In this document: one piece after another, positions 35,694-46,700 of the stretch
Numbering within the stretch: the stretch's first letter is position 1
Layout of the letters: each line of letters starts with the position of its first letter
Source of the DNA: Magnaporthiopsis rhizophila
Lineage: Eukaryota; Ascomycota; Sordariomycetes; Magnaporthales; Magnaporthaceae
Direction of reading: 5' to 3'
DNA length: 64,000 bases
NCBI GenBank assembly: GCA_003049465.1
Contig: PYSS01000089.1
Span: forward strand, 1 to 64,000
The notes under the pieces: model-generated
Database searches by the model: none
What the model was told of the DNA's origin: nothing
What the model saw: the letters and a program-made list of their open reading frames with translations, nothing else
Position numbers and translations under genes: made by a program

Positions 35694-36617
35694 ATGAGCG
35701 CGCTACAGACCCTCCCGAGGTTCCTCCTCCCCCGCCTCAGCTGGCAGGCCCCGGCGGCGGCGGCGGGGAGCGGCGCGACAATGTGCCAACGCGCCCTCAG
35801 GTTACCCCTCCTCTTGGGCGGCCAGGTCTCCGAGAAACAGCAACAGCAGCCGACGTGGGCAGGTCCCGGCAGGTCTTTCTCTTCGAGCAGATCTAGCCTA
35901 GGCTGTGCCCAAACCCGGCCGACAAGAACAGGCGCCGCGCTCCGGCAGCAACAGTGTGCCCCTCTCGGCAGGAGGAGGTTCCATGCCTCGACGCCGATGC
36001 GCAGGGACCACCATTTCGACACGCTCAAGTTCGTGCAGCGCCTCCAGAGCGAGGGCTTTACCGAGGAGCAGTCGGTGGCCATGATGAAGGTCCTCAACGA
36101 CGTCATCGAGGAGAGGTACGCTCAGGCCCTTCTTCGTCTCCCACTCTCCCCCATACCCACCCACCTGCTTACACCACGCCCCAACAGCATCCAGAACCTC
36201 ACGCGCACAATGGTCCCCCGCGAGGACGCGGCCAAGGCGACGTACACGCAAAAGGTGGACTTTGCCAAGCTGCGCAGCGAGCTGCTGGCGGCCGACTCGA
36301 CCGAGTCCAACACGACGCGGGCGGCGCACGAGCGCCTGACCAACGACATCGCCAAGCTCAACTCGCGCCTGCGCGACGAGATCGGCCGCACCCAGGCCAG
36401 CGTGCGCCTGGACCTGAACCTGGAGAAGGGTCGGATCCGCGAGGAGGCCGTGTCGCAGGAGCTGCGCATCAAGGAGACCGAGAGCAAGATCGAGCAGGAG
36501 GCCGCCGCCCTGCGCCAGCAGCTCGAGCAGGTCAAGTTCCAGACCCTGCAGTGGCTCATGGGGCTGTGCACGGGTTTTGCGGCGCTGATGCTTGGTCTGT
36601 GGCGGTTGCTGATGTGA
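35694..36617 (+). CDS. FMP32: FMP32/MCUR1-like mitochondrial inner-membrane coiled-coil protein
   Basis: Exons 35694-36115 and 36188-36617 give 283 residues. The N-terminus is Arg/Ser-rich without acids (mitochondrial presequence). The family core follows: FDTLKFVQRLQSEGFTEEQS, AMMKVLNDVIEES, then a long coiled coil (about 165-255, with RLRDEIGRTQASVRLDLNLEKGR). One C-terminal membrane helix ends LGLWRLLM. This matches the DUF1640/CCDC90 family, reported in cytochrome oxidase assembly and calcium uniporter regulation; which role applies here is unknown. The 72-nt intron (GTACGC...AACAG) has no stop and is a multiple of three, so an unspliced form would add 24 residues. It was called an intron because splicing restores the family sequence EESIQNLT. 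A TACCTAGGTA palindrome lies 28 bases before the ATG. Confidence 0.84.
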   Translation: MSALQTLPRFLLPRLSWQAPAAAAGSGATMCQRALRLPLLLGGQVSEKQQQQPTWAGPGRSFSSSRSSLGCAQTRPTRTGAALRQQQCAPLGRRRFHASTPMRRDHHFDTLKFVQRLQSEGFTEEQSVAMMKVLNDVIEERYAQALLRLPLSPIPTHLLTPRPNSIQNLTRTMVPREDAAKATYTQKVDFAKLRSELLAADSTESNTTRAAHERLTNDIAKLNSRLRDEIGRTQASVRLDLNLEKGRIREEAVSQELRIKETESKIEQEAAALRQQLEQVKFQTLQWLMGLCTGFAALMLGLWRLLM

Positions 36618-37345
36618 GGGGTGGTTCGTTGCCTTGCTTAGACGTCTCCTGCTGTATCGTGCATCACCTCCATACAAACATAGCGATGCTTGTCCTTTGT
36701 GCGCCACGCTCTCCCGTGGTGATTGAATACACACATTCTACAAAGTCGGTCTGGTGCCAACGGTCATGTCATGCAACAACGAGATCATCTGTGAACTAAC
36801 GTAGCCATGGACGGGTTGAATTTAAATCCAAAAATTGGCGAAATACACAAGCCACAGCTTACAACATCGTCACAAGGCGGCAGCTTACAAATATCCCACA
36901 ATCAAGCTGACAACCCGCCCGCCGCATGGCCCCGACGCATCCTCCCTTCCGGCTCGTCACCGTCGCAGACTTTGTCATACGACTTTAGAAATGACTGGTC
37001 GCCCTGAACTGTGTGAGAGCAAGACCGCCACGGTAAAAGAAAACAGGGTTGGGTGGGATCTTTCCTCCAACAAAGAAGCGAATTGTGTTTCGGTTTGTGA
37101 TCGAGCCGTTGGTAATGTTCTGTTCGGATTTTTGTTGCGTTCGAAAAAGAAAAGGTGAAGCCAAAAAGCCGCAGTGTTGCGTACATTTAGTGAATTAGGA
37201 AATACGAATCAAGGAAAAAAATGGCGCCAGACTCGGCGGTAGGTTGCGGGGATAGAGTCAGCTCCTGGGGATATACAAAAAAGGGGGTGCAGAAGAAACG
37301 AAGAAAGTGAGGAGGAAAAGCAGCCGCAGCCGCAGCCGCAGCCGC
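36618..37345. other. Convergent intergenic region, FMP32 to pheromone gene
   Basis: 728 bases between two convergent genes, presumably 3' UTRs. A GCAGCC hexamer run (about 37318-37345) borders the pheromone stop codon. No gene seen. Confidence 0.55.
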
Positions 37346-38083
37346 CTACTCGAGCGAGGCAAGAACCTCCCGGGCGGCAATCTCGACAGCCTGCAGGTCG
37401 CGGGCGGCCTTTGTGCACTCGCCGGCGGGGCCGTTGCACCTGGCGGCGATGGGGACGTCGCGCGCGAGGACGTGCTTGCCGGACATGACGTCGCGCTTCC
37501 AGCAGGACTGGCCGCGGTACTGGCACCCGTTCTGGCGCTTGGCCATGTCGGCGCGGCGGGCGAGCTCGGCGACCTCGTGGGCGGCCAGGCCGTCGCGGAC
37601 CTGGACGAGGTTGCCCGAGGTCTCGTCGCGCTTCCAGCACGACTGACCCCGGTAGCGGCAGCCGTTCTCGCGCTTGGTCAGCTCGTCGGTGCCGGCGTCG
37701 TCGGCGTCGTCGTCGACGTGCGCCGGCGAGTCCGGGAAGAAGACGTCGTCGAGCTCGAGCGAGTTGAAGAAGGCCTCCGGGTCCGGCTGCGTCGACGCCA
37801 CGCGCACCGCCAGTGACTCGACCGCCCGCTTGGCCCGGTACGCGGCGCCGCCGGGCTGGTGCGAGATGTGCCGGGCCACAAGGTCGGCCGTGTCGGCGAC
37901 AGAGGTGTCGCGCGACGTCAGCACGGCCGCCAGGTCCTCGGCCGCGCGCTTGACCTGCCAGCAGCCCTGGCCCTCGGCGCCGCAGAAGCGCTTCATCTCC
38001 TGGTGAGCCGGGTCGGCCGACAGCGCGGCGGCGCTGACGCCCGTGGTGCCCAGGAGGGCGGCGATGATGGTGATGGTCTTCAT
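37346..38083 (-). CDS. ppg1: Alpha-type peptide pheromone precursor (ppg1/ccg-4 family), diverged repeats
   Basis: 245 residues, one exon. A signal peptide (MKTITIIAALLGTTGVSA) leads a secreted precursor with Kex2-type KR sites at 31, 45, 85, 137, 151, 182 and 196. Repeat cassettes lie between them: FCGAEGQGCW (33-42), NGCRYRGQSCW (140-150), NGCQYRGQSCW (185-195) and a decayed CNGPAGEC (216-223). The core C-x3-GQ-x-CW matches sordariomycete alpha-pheromones, whose usual form is WCxxxGQxCW. The context also fits: CWQVKRAAEDLA after cassette 1, and a spacer ending PEAFFNSLELDD as in Neurospora ccg-4. Unusually, no cassette has Trp before the first Cys (it is Gly or Phe), and there are only two near-identical copies. 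If functional, the peptide would be cut by Kex2/Kex1 and possibly dipeptidyl aminopeptidase, then sensed by a Ste2-type receptor. An unrelated Cys-repeat secreted protein is a less likely alternative. Confidence 0.82.
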   Translation of the reverse strand: MKTITIIAALLGTTGVSAAALSADPAHQEMKRFCGAEGQGCWQVKRAAEDLAAVLTSRDTSVADTADLVARHISHQPGGAAYRAKRAVESLAVRVASTQPDPEAFFNSLELDDVFFPDSPAHVDDDADDAGTDELTKRENGCRYRGQSCWKRDETSGNLVQVRDGLAAHEVAELARRADMAKRQNGCQYRGQSCWKRDVMSGKHVLARDVPIAARCNGPAGECTKAARDLQAVEIAAREVLASLE

Positions 38084-38372
38084 TGTTGCTTTGTAGTTGT
38101 AGGTGTGGGAGTAGTAGGAGTAGAGTGTGTGTATGATGGATGATAGTACTTGTCTTGACTATGCCGGTCTAGCAAGGGACCGTCTGGGGTGGGTTGGAAC
38201 TCGTGGAGAGTTGGGGTGCTTGCGCCTTGTCTGTGTAGACCTCAGATTGATGGGTGGCGAGAGAAGACGGAGGACATGGGTGTGTGCCAGGGGTGATCGG
38301 CATGCCATCTTTATAGAGAAAGAACCCTCAATGAGGGCTCTGCTTCTGGTAGATGGCGATATGTGGCTTCCG

Positions 38373-38397
38373 CTATTCAGGAATGCCGCCTGAATAG
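38373..38397. promoter_or_regulatory. Inverted repeat CTATTCAGG-N7-CCTGAATAG
   Basis: A perfect 9-bp inverted repeat with a 7-base spacer, about 290-315 bases upstream of the pheromone ATG. It has the shape of a dimeric transcription-factor site; the factor is unknown. Confidence 0.6.
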
Positions 38398-38544
38398 GGT
38401 CGGCGCCGGCTCTAAAAAAGATGAGCTCCACTCCCAAGGACAAACGAAAAGTCGGTATCCTGACCTCTGGAAGAAAGAAACTGGCATGAGGACTAGAGGC
38501 TAGAGGTGGGGGAAGCGATCTCGTGGTCGGTGAGAACAAGGAAA

Positions 38545-39065
38545 TGAGGCTCTATTCAGACCCAAGTTGGGGAAGGCTGGACTGGACGCCCTCAATGGTG
38601 ACCACGACGGGCATCCTTTGAACCTCAGGAAGAAACAAAGCCGTACAGCCCGGTGCACACCGTCTGTCCTCGACGGTCCCGGATCCGAGCTGATGGAACA
38701 TTTGCCGAAAAGGTCATCACACGAGAGGGGGAAGCGAGAAATGGCCCTCATCGTGTGTGACGATGGCTCTGAGGTGTGACATGCTGTGCTCTTTATTGTA
38801 TCCGCCATCTCTGCGACCATCTTCGCCCCATGCCGGTGGTGGCCCGGTTAAGATTGCCAATGTTGATAACTGTCTGCTAGCGAAGGTCGGGGAAAAGTGC
38901 TTTTTGTAGCAAAAGTAGGTAGGAAGGTGGGTGCGCGGGTGGGTGGATGGCATGTCGTTATTGAGGCTCTTATTCAGACCCCTTTTCGGAAAGGCTCGCG
39001 TAATTTTTCTTTGCCTCCGCTCGCAGCCACCCTTCACAGCCAAGACTTGTCTCGCAGCCTGAATA
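38545..39065. promoter_or_regulatory. Further TATTCAG elements upstream of the pheromone gene
   Basis: TATTCAG at 38553-38559 and 38971-38977 on the plus strand and its reverse at 39059-39065. The two plus copies sit in a longer direct repeat (TGAGGCTC, 0-1 extra T, TATTCAGACCC), each followed by a GGAA-GGCT-like stretch, 418 bases apart. With the inverted repeat at 38373 this makes five copies of a 7-mer in about 700 bases. Confidence 0.5.
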
Positions 39066-40695
39066 AACCCACACGAGACCGGCGGGAAAGATTAGAGGAA
39101 AAAAAGCGAAGATTGGGAAGGAGAAGAACAAAGAAAAATTGTAGATGGGTTCGTAAATGGCCTAATCTGCGTGCGTCCAGGGTCAGCGCCGGGTGAGCGC
39201 CTTCTGATGGCGGCGGCGGCAGCGAGTGCGAGGAAAATGAGAATTGGCAAGAAGGATATGCACTAACGATCTCTGCATTCCCTCAGAATCGTGCTATCAC
39301 GGCGTTCTTGCATCCGCTTTGCTAAGTCGAATGCGGTCTGACCTCGTGGCTCAGGCAAGATGGACTGGCATCGAATTCCTCGAGGGTGTAGTTGCCACAG
39401 CACTGCTCCCATCCTACGTCTTCGCTTCTCGTCCTCTTTCTCCTCTCGGCTGTCACCTGCAGCTTTTTGTTTTGGAAACTGCTTCTCCTGTGCGCATGCT
39501 CCTCTTGCCCATGTCGATCGTCTTCTGCGGCCCGTTAGGTACACCCAGCCAACGAAACTGCATCAACCATGATCAGATGGCGATACGGGGACTAGAAACA
39601 GCAGATAGTTCTTCGTTTTCGTCGCATCTCCGCGTTAGGTATTGAGGAATGGCTATTTTGTCAGCAGGGTTCACTGGCACTTGCCCGAGAGCCTGAACAC
39701 ACCAGGACGCACATACATTCTTCTTCCCACGCCTAAAAGTATCTATCCATTCATAAATCCCCATCTCGTGCTCCTAGCAGACCTTGGCGACCAAAGACGT
39801 GGGACATGTGAGATACCGATCAAGTGGCACTAGACCCCTCCCGGCCGACTGATGTCCTTCCCTCCGGACCATCCACAAGCCCCCTTTATTCTATCCATTG
39901 CTTGGGTCACCGGGCGTCCCAGCCCAGCGTCTCCATACCACCTACCCATCCGCAAGCCCGCGGTCTGTCACCAGGGGTGATTCCATTGTGCCTTCGTCTC
40001 CCAATTTCCCGGCGAACAGGTTGTGCTCGGAGCCGAGGTAACTTTTGCCGTGGTGATCCGAACGCCACACAGCTGGAATTTGCCACGGCCCGCCTGTCTC
40101 TCGATCTGCCCGGCCAGCTGTTTCACCGAACAACACTAAACATATCACAGAGCAGATGTTTTTCTGGGTAAGGGCAGGTAGAAATCACCATGTCATTCCA
40201 TGACCGGCTCAGTGGACATTGGAAAGCTACACGAGAACACTACTTGGATTAGGCGAGGTTGCATGTGTGTGAGCAGGGTTTTGAACTGGTGGCTACCATG
40301 CGTGTTGAACGTAAATCTAGGGCAAGAATAAATTTACAAATGAAATTCCTAAAATAAAAGAAAGCTTGCTTGCTCATTGCCGTCATGTCGTGACAGCAAT
40401 GTCTGGGTATCGTGTCCCTAATACTCATTACATCTTCCAACGGCTTCATTGTCGAGTCCTGTTTCCTCCAAGCCCGGTTTTTGGTTTGCGTCCTGTCCCT
40501 TGTCGAGGTCTTTGGGTGTAATCCCGCAGATGGACTGGGCGTGGTGAGGTCCGCACCAAAAAGGGGACAGCGAGTACGCATCCTTGTAGACCCCAACCTT
40601 GACCGCGCATCCCAAGAAGAAGAAAAAAAACAATCGTGGGATAATTCGAATGGCCAAAAACAGAGAAGAAAAGAAGGTGGAAGTGCGGACGCCCC

Positions 40696-42270
40696 TTAGC
40701 GGCCCAGATTCCTCTTTCGTCTTCTCTCTTTCTTTTCCTCCCCCTTATTCTCCGCATTTTTCTCCTCTGCCTTGCCACCCTTATCGTTGGGCTCCGGGAA
40801 GACGATCTTGTACCACTGCCTCAGTTGGTTGCATTCTGAGAGGAACGAATGGTGGCAGTTGACCTGAATAATCTCTTCCCACATGGCCTTCTCGACGTCG
40901 TACCCAGCAGTATGGTCCATACGCGACTGGTCGCCCCAAAGTCGCTGGGGCAGGCCTTTCTCATTCTTCCTCCAGGCCGGCTCCATCGACTCGCTGAGCT
41001 TGTTCATGTTGAGCTTGATGACGTTTTGATGCACGAAGAAGTAGCGTGCCTCTGTGAGGCCGCCAAAAGTTCCGTTTTTAGCCATGCCCGTGAGGCGAGC
41101 GTTGAGGCTGTAGTCCTCCATTGGGTCTGCCTGGATCATGGCCGACGTCTCGTAAGAGCCGTTGATCCAACGGCCGCCAAAATTCATCTTGGTCCTGACG
41201 TCATAGAAGGGTTTGCCCAGCGCCATGGCCGCGTGCAGGAAGGTCTCCTTGTCGCCCTCACCGTGCGAACCCTGACACAGAAGGGTGTAGTAGTAGTCCG
41301 GTCCGTAAAGGTTGTAGTAGGTCGAGAGGAGCAAGCTCTCAGCGTGCATGCGACGGCTGTACAGCATTATGCCCGACTCGGATGAACGGCGCGTCTCGAT
41401 CGGGGGGACGGGGATGCCAGCAACGTCGTAGAAGTGCTTCGAGGACGTCGAAACCCAGCAATCCGGCCAGACGACCATGCCCCTGGTCCTGTATGGCTCG
41501 ACGTCGAAAAGGTGATCTGGGTTGTGGATGGGGAAGGCGTCGGCATCGAGGAAAAGAACATCCTCAAAGGAGGAGAAGAGGATGGAGAAGACCTTGTACT
41601 GGAACTTCTTGAGCCGGGGCAGCTGCGGGGTCGTTTTGAAAACGGCATCCATGCTGCGGCACTCGACATCTAGCTCGACCATGGTGGTATCGCACATTTC
41701 GGTGGCGTACTTGTCGGCAGAGTCGAGGAAGAGCTGCACGGGGAGGGTCGAACCGGTGCGCCGCAGCATGAGCAGTGACAAGATGGCATTGCCAATGTAT
41801 TTGCCGCCCGCTGTCATGACGATGCCGCGCGAGTGCCTGCGATAGGGCATCCGGACCGCCAGCTGCTTGGAGGCGGCAACAAACTGGGCATGGCTCTCGC
41901 GAATGCCCTCGACGTCGCCGCTGGACAGCTGAAGGGCATCGTAGCGCTGCCAGGGCTCGTCGTCCTTGAGTTCCTCAGGAGTGAAGGTCTTAACCGGAGG
42001 CAGTTCCATCTTCTTGATGGGTGGCGCGTTGGGCTTCAGCTGTAGCATGGTATCGAGGACCTCGGTCCAGAACTGGACCATCTCACTGGAAGGGCGGTCT
42101 TGCTCGTAAGAGACTGGCGGTGGCAGCGGTGACTTGATGAAGGGGCGGTTGTTGAAGCTGGCCGAGGTGTAGTACGGGCGCGATCCTTTCGAGTAGAGCA
42201 CGACGGCAAAGAAGGCAAAGACGCCAAGCGCCAGCGTCAGAGGCCGGCGGCCCCTCGGTGAGACGAACAT
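40696..42270 (-). CDS. MNN2: Mnn2-type alpha-1,2-mannosyltransferase (GT71), Golgi
   Basis: Type II Golgi enzyme that adds branching mannose to cell-wall and secreted glycoproteins. From the chosen ATG (42270) it has 524 residues: a short cytosolic tail (MFVSPRGRR), one membrane anchor (about 10-27), a stem, then the GT71 domain. Visible motifs are RGIVMTAGGKY, FEDVLFLDADAFP (donor/metal-binding DxD near residue 240), a DCWVSTSS segment, RSSESGIMLYSRR and a C-terminal Cys-containing HHSFLSECNQLRQWY. The C-terminus is very Lys/Glu-rich. The frame stays open 26 codons further upstream but starts there with GTG, so the first Met was used; an upstream exon ending before that GTG is possible. It is divergent from POL5 (1.45 kb apart). 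Confidence 0.87.
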   Translation of the reverse strand: MFVSPRGRRPLTLALGVFAFFAVVLYSKGSRPYYTSASFNNRPFIKSPLPPPVSYEQDRPSSEMVQFWTEVLDTMLQLKPNAPPIKKMELPPVKTFTPEELKDDEPWQRYDALQLSSGDVEGIRESHAQFVAASKQLAVRMPYRRHSRGIVMTAGGKYIGNAILSLLMLRRTGSTLPVQLFLDSADKYATEMCDTTMVELDVECRSMDAVFKTTPQLPRLKKFQYKVFSILFSSFEDVLFLDADAFPIHNPDHLFDVEPYRTRGMVVWPDCWVSTSSKHFYDVAGIPVPPIETRRSSESGIMLYSRRMHAESLLLSTYYNLYGPDYYYTLLCQGSHGEGDKETFLHAAMALGKPFYDVRTKMNFGGRWINGSYETSAMIQADPMEDYSLNARLTGMAKNGTFGGLTEARYFFVHQNVIKLNMNKLSESMEPAWRKNEKGLPQRLWGDQSRMDHTAGYDVEKAMWEEIIQVNCHHSFLSECNQLRQWYKIVFPEPNDKGGKAEEKNAENKGEEKKERRRKRNLGR

Positions 42271-43717
42271 GATGAGACTTGCACCGAGGAGCGGGAAGCG
42301 GATCAAGGCCGTGCGTCCCAGAGGGTTGGATGGGGCCGATAAGTTCACCTGTTTGCTGTAGAAGACGGCTGTGTCGTCAAACCGTCTTATACGGTGGTAT
42401 CATAAGACGGATCGCGGAGAGGCCTGGGGGAATGCAACGGCAAGGCGATGGACGGATCGCCCCGTGCCTCGGAAATAGAAGTGGGAAGAAAAGAATTAGG
42501 TTACGGAGGGCCACATCGATGACGGCACGTCCGTCTCCTCGCACACGAGAGTCGCTACCGAAGGTAATGAGGAGTACTCGACGTCCGGTTGACTCGCCGG
42601 TAGCCCAAAGGAGCGGCAAAAAAGAGTGGCCGACTGGGAAGAACCCGTCAATTGAGGAAAGAAAGAAGGGACCGAGCGAAAAGGAGCGGAGAGAATGGAG
42701 CCTTGAAAAGGCGGAGAAAGGCGAAGAAGGGGAAAAAAAGTGAAGGGTTAATTACGAACTCAGGGGAGTGGGCGTGTGGGGAATACGACGGCGAGAAAAC
42801 CCGTCCGTGATCTTATTTAGAAAGATTGGCTGCTGGCTTAGACAAACGAAGGCCAGGGGAGGAAGGAGCGACTCGCCCTGCCTGACTTGCGGCAGCAGCC
42901 AAGCCTGGGCGGCCCATTTTGCAAGTGCATCGACCTACCGGGCAGCGGCCAGTCGCGAAAAAGAAGCAATCAATCTTGGGCCGCCCGTTGTTTGGTGGCT
43001 GCCACCTGCCGTCGCACCCGGTAGTGCAACTTAGCGGGGACGCACATGTGCGGTGCGGCACCCGTCCTGCCGTCTCGGCGCCACCGGCCGCCTATCAGGG
43101 GAGCCGTCACGCCTCCTTCGCACGCACCCCTTTCCCCTTGGCCGTTAGCGACTACTGTCGCCGCCAATTGCGTTAGTGCGCAGCAGTGCCGTGTCATTTG
43201 ACAGCCACAGGACACAGGGCATAGGGCGGACCAAAGCAGGTGTGGTGGCTTCTTGTCCGCCCTCGCATTTGCAAAATCATAATGGCTCACGGAAATAGGA
43301 CCCCCACACAAGAGACGGCAGCGGCCCCTCGACGGGAAGCCCCAGGCTCAGGCTCGCTTCCTTCATTGTTTGAGGATAATTGAGATCGGATGGTTCCACA
43401 GTAGGCCAATCTCAGGGGAAAAACATCTCGAATTTAAAGCTGCGGGGCAGCCGGACCAACGGTGCGGGAGCTCCTTCCCTCATCCCTGATGGTGGCTTAC
43501 GTACACTCGGATCGGCAGATCTGACGACACCGCCTCGGGAGGATCGACTTATCTTATCGCAGGGGTCTGGCGGCGGAAAATTTCTGGGGATCGCGACGCC
43601 AATCGAGCTTGCTGCGCGTGGAGCCGTGGCCAACGCGCTAGAAAGGCTGTTCTCAGCGCATAGTTTCCCACGACTCGACCGTTGTGTAACCGAAAAAAAA
43701 GGGGTTTCTGATTGGAA
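42271..43717. promoter_or_regulatory. Divergent promoter region between the mannosyltransferase and POL5
   Basis: 1.45 kb between divergent starts. The 42280-42760 part is purine-rich on the plus strand. Two GATA-type cores are visible near 43550 (CTTATCTTATCGC). No gene seen. It may include an upstream exon of the mannosyltransferase. Confidence 0.45.
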
Positions 43718-46700
43718 ATGTGCGCAAAAAGGAAGCGTCCCGCCAAAGGTCCCCCCAACGGCGGCACCCAGCCCGCAAACAAGCGGGCTAGGCCTGACGC
43801 CAATGGGGGCAGCTCCCTGGGCGCCTCGGGCCCCGGCCTGCCCAAGGCCCTGATTGCCAAGCTGCTCGCCGACCGCCGGCCGTTCGTCGAGGACATGAAG
43901 CCCGAGGATCATGAGCGGGAGCGGGGGCTGTACAAGCTCCTGAGCAGCACTGATGTCGAAGACCGCCTGCGCGCCAGCGATGTCATCATCTCGTGCCTGT
44001 TCGGCGACGGCGGCGGCAGCAAGGGCACCAAGAAGAAGAACGGTAGGGCTAAGGACGAAGAAGAGAGTGTAGATCAGGAGCAGGCGGACAAGGAGGGCGG
44101 CGTCCCCGAATCTGTCCTGCGCCGCCACCTCGAGCGACGTCTGTTCAGGGGCCTCTCCAGTGGCAGCGATGCCGCTCGCGTCGGCTTCAGCTACGTCCTT
44201 GTCGAGGTCATTCGCCAGCTGATCGGCGACAGGGACCTTGCTTCATCCCGCTACCCGGGGCTGAACTTCGAGTTTCTTCTCAACCTGCTCGTCGAGAAGA
44301 CCACGACGGTCGGAAAGGTGCTGGGCCAGGAGGAGCGTGACAACTGGTGGGGCCGACTGTTCGGCCTTCGCTGCTTCGTCCAGGCCGGTGTGTTGTTCAG
44401 CGACAAGGCCCGCTGGAAGGCCGTGCTAAAGCTACTGCTTCAGCTCTCCAAGAAGAAGTCATGGCTGCAGCCGCAGTGCGGCTTCGTCATCGCCCAGGCC
44501 GTGCCTCTGATGAAGCGCAAACTCGTCGAGAAGACGCTCGACGAGCTGATCGAAGCCGGGCTGGCAAAGTCGCCCGAGGGCTTTGGCATTTGGCTGGTAG
44601 CCCAGGGAACCTTCCCGGATATCAAGCTCCCCAAGCCATGGCAGGATCCGCTTGGGACCAAGTCCCTGCAGGACGCCGCTGCCGTTCTCAAGGGAAGCAC
44701 GCAAGAGCTGTCGGATGAGGATGGTGGCCAGACTGCCAAGCAATCATACACCATGACGCAGCTACACTTTGTCTGGGGCCTTATTCTGGACTCATTCAAG
44801 AATCAACAAAGTGGGAAGGAGTTCAGGCTGTTTTGGGACAGGGTGGTTGATCGTAAGTTATTGACTCCATCCTCTCTACCCATTTTGTTCGGTATACATC
44901 AAATTGACATGAACTACCTCCATCCAGAGTCCTTTTTCTCCAAGACCGCGTCAGATCACCAGAAACTCTCGGGTTTTAAGCTATTCCAGAAGGTCCTCGA
45001 GTCGTACCACTCATCGCCTGCCATGGTTGAGGCCATCTTCAGTCAACATTTGATGGGATGTCTCATGAACCAAGCGTCAGCCGAGGAGCGTAATCTTAAC
45101 CGTGCCGCGGTCAAATCCCTGAAGGTGGTTGAGACGACGGTAGAGCTGTACCCTGGACTTCTCTTGAGGATATTGCCCAGACTTCTGGGCGGAAACGGAA
45201 CCTACAACTTTGATGAGCGGACGCACAACAAGACGGTTGAGAAGATCCTGCGCTTTACAAGGCCTGAGGATGGCCAGGCTGTCATGGAGATTCTGCAGAC
45301 GTTCGTCAAGCAGCCGACGGACGACAGCGAGACGGAGAGACGACTGCGCTCATATGCGGACTACGTTTCTAAGCTCGTGTTGGCAGGAGCCGACCCGAAA
45401 CTCAAGGACGAAAAGGACGGCGGCTCCGTCGGCGGCCTTGCCCTCCTCGAGCTTGCCAAACTGGCATACTCAAAGGAATACTTTGACCTATCAGAACGGA
45501 CCAGATCGTCGCTCCGAAGTCGCCTTATCAGCTCCTTCGCCAAAGTGATCAAGCGCCCTGAAGACTTTACGTACATCTGCGACGCCATGTTGTCCGTGGA
45601 ACCTGATGCGATGGGCATGGACCGTGACGTGCAGTCGGAACTCACGGCGGCGCTTGAGCGGCTCGAGAAGCTGATTAAGAAGTCGGAGAAGAAGGGCTCG
45701 GGCGCGGCTGCGCTGCGCATGCCCCGCCAGGGCCTGGCGCTTTTGCATGCCATTGCCATATTACAATTATATAACGGGGAGCCTGACGCGCTCGATGTCC
45801 TAGCTGACACCAAGGAGTGCTACGAGAAGCTCAAAGAGAAGGAGAAGGAGACGGGCGATGGTTCAGGCATGGCCGAATTCCTCGTCGAGATTCTGCTTTC
45901 AATGATTGCCCGGCCGTCGCCCCTGATGCGCCAGGCATCGCTCCTCGTGTTTGAGGCCTTCAGTCCCTTGATGACGTCCGAGGCGCTTGAGCTGCTGGCC
46001 GACACACTTGGAGCCGAGGAGAACGCCAACGGACTGAAGGCTCTCTTCAACGCCGTCGACGAGGACGATATGGATGTCGATGGCGGGGAGGATGGTGGAG
46101 ACGATGAGGACGGCCTGTCTGAGATCGACTCGGACGTTGAGTTCATCGGCATGGCAGATGGAGACGACGCTGAGGCGCCTGATGGCGCCAGCGACGGTGA
46201 TGATGACGACGAGGACGAGGGTAACGAGGACGCAGAAACCACGGGCAACGACGAATCGGACCACATCCTGGCCCAGATCCTGGGAACGCATCGCCTGGAT
46301 CAGGACAACGAAGCCGGGTCGTCGGACGACGACGCCGACATGACGGATTCAGAAATGGTGGCGCTTGATGAGAAGCTTGCCGAGTACTTCAAGCACCGAG
46401 TCAAGGGGAACAACAAGCGCAAGGACAAGAGGGACGCCAAGGAGTCGGTCATCAACTTCAAGCACCGCGTGCTCGACTTCCTGGCCGTCTACGTCAAAAA
46501 GGAGGCCGCAGGGAGCAACTACCTCCTCGCCTTTGACGTGCTGCTCCCCTTGCTCCAGCACATCCGCACGACAACAAACAAGCCGCTGTCGAACAAGGCC
46601 TGTGGCATCGTGATCGACTTCCCCAAGCACAGGAAGAAGACCAAGGCAGACAAGGCGGCGGCCGCCGTCGGCGAGGTCGTCGACGCCGACGCGCTGCTGG

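Larger units (their letters stand above)
38084..40695. other. Intergenic: pheromone promoter side and 3' flank of the mannosyltransferase
   Basis: 2.6 kb with no supportable gene. The part nearest the pheromone start (38084-39100) contains repeated TATTCAG elements, listed separately. From 39100 to 40695 only short, unsupported frames are seen, with an A-rich run near 40603-40630. Confidence 0.55.

Noticed and set aside
1..38083. dapB and the pheromone precursor as a functional cluster
   Set aside because: Dipeptidyl aminopeptidases can process pheromones, but the two genes lie about 35 kb apart with unrelated genes between; linkage is most likely chance.
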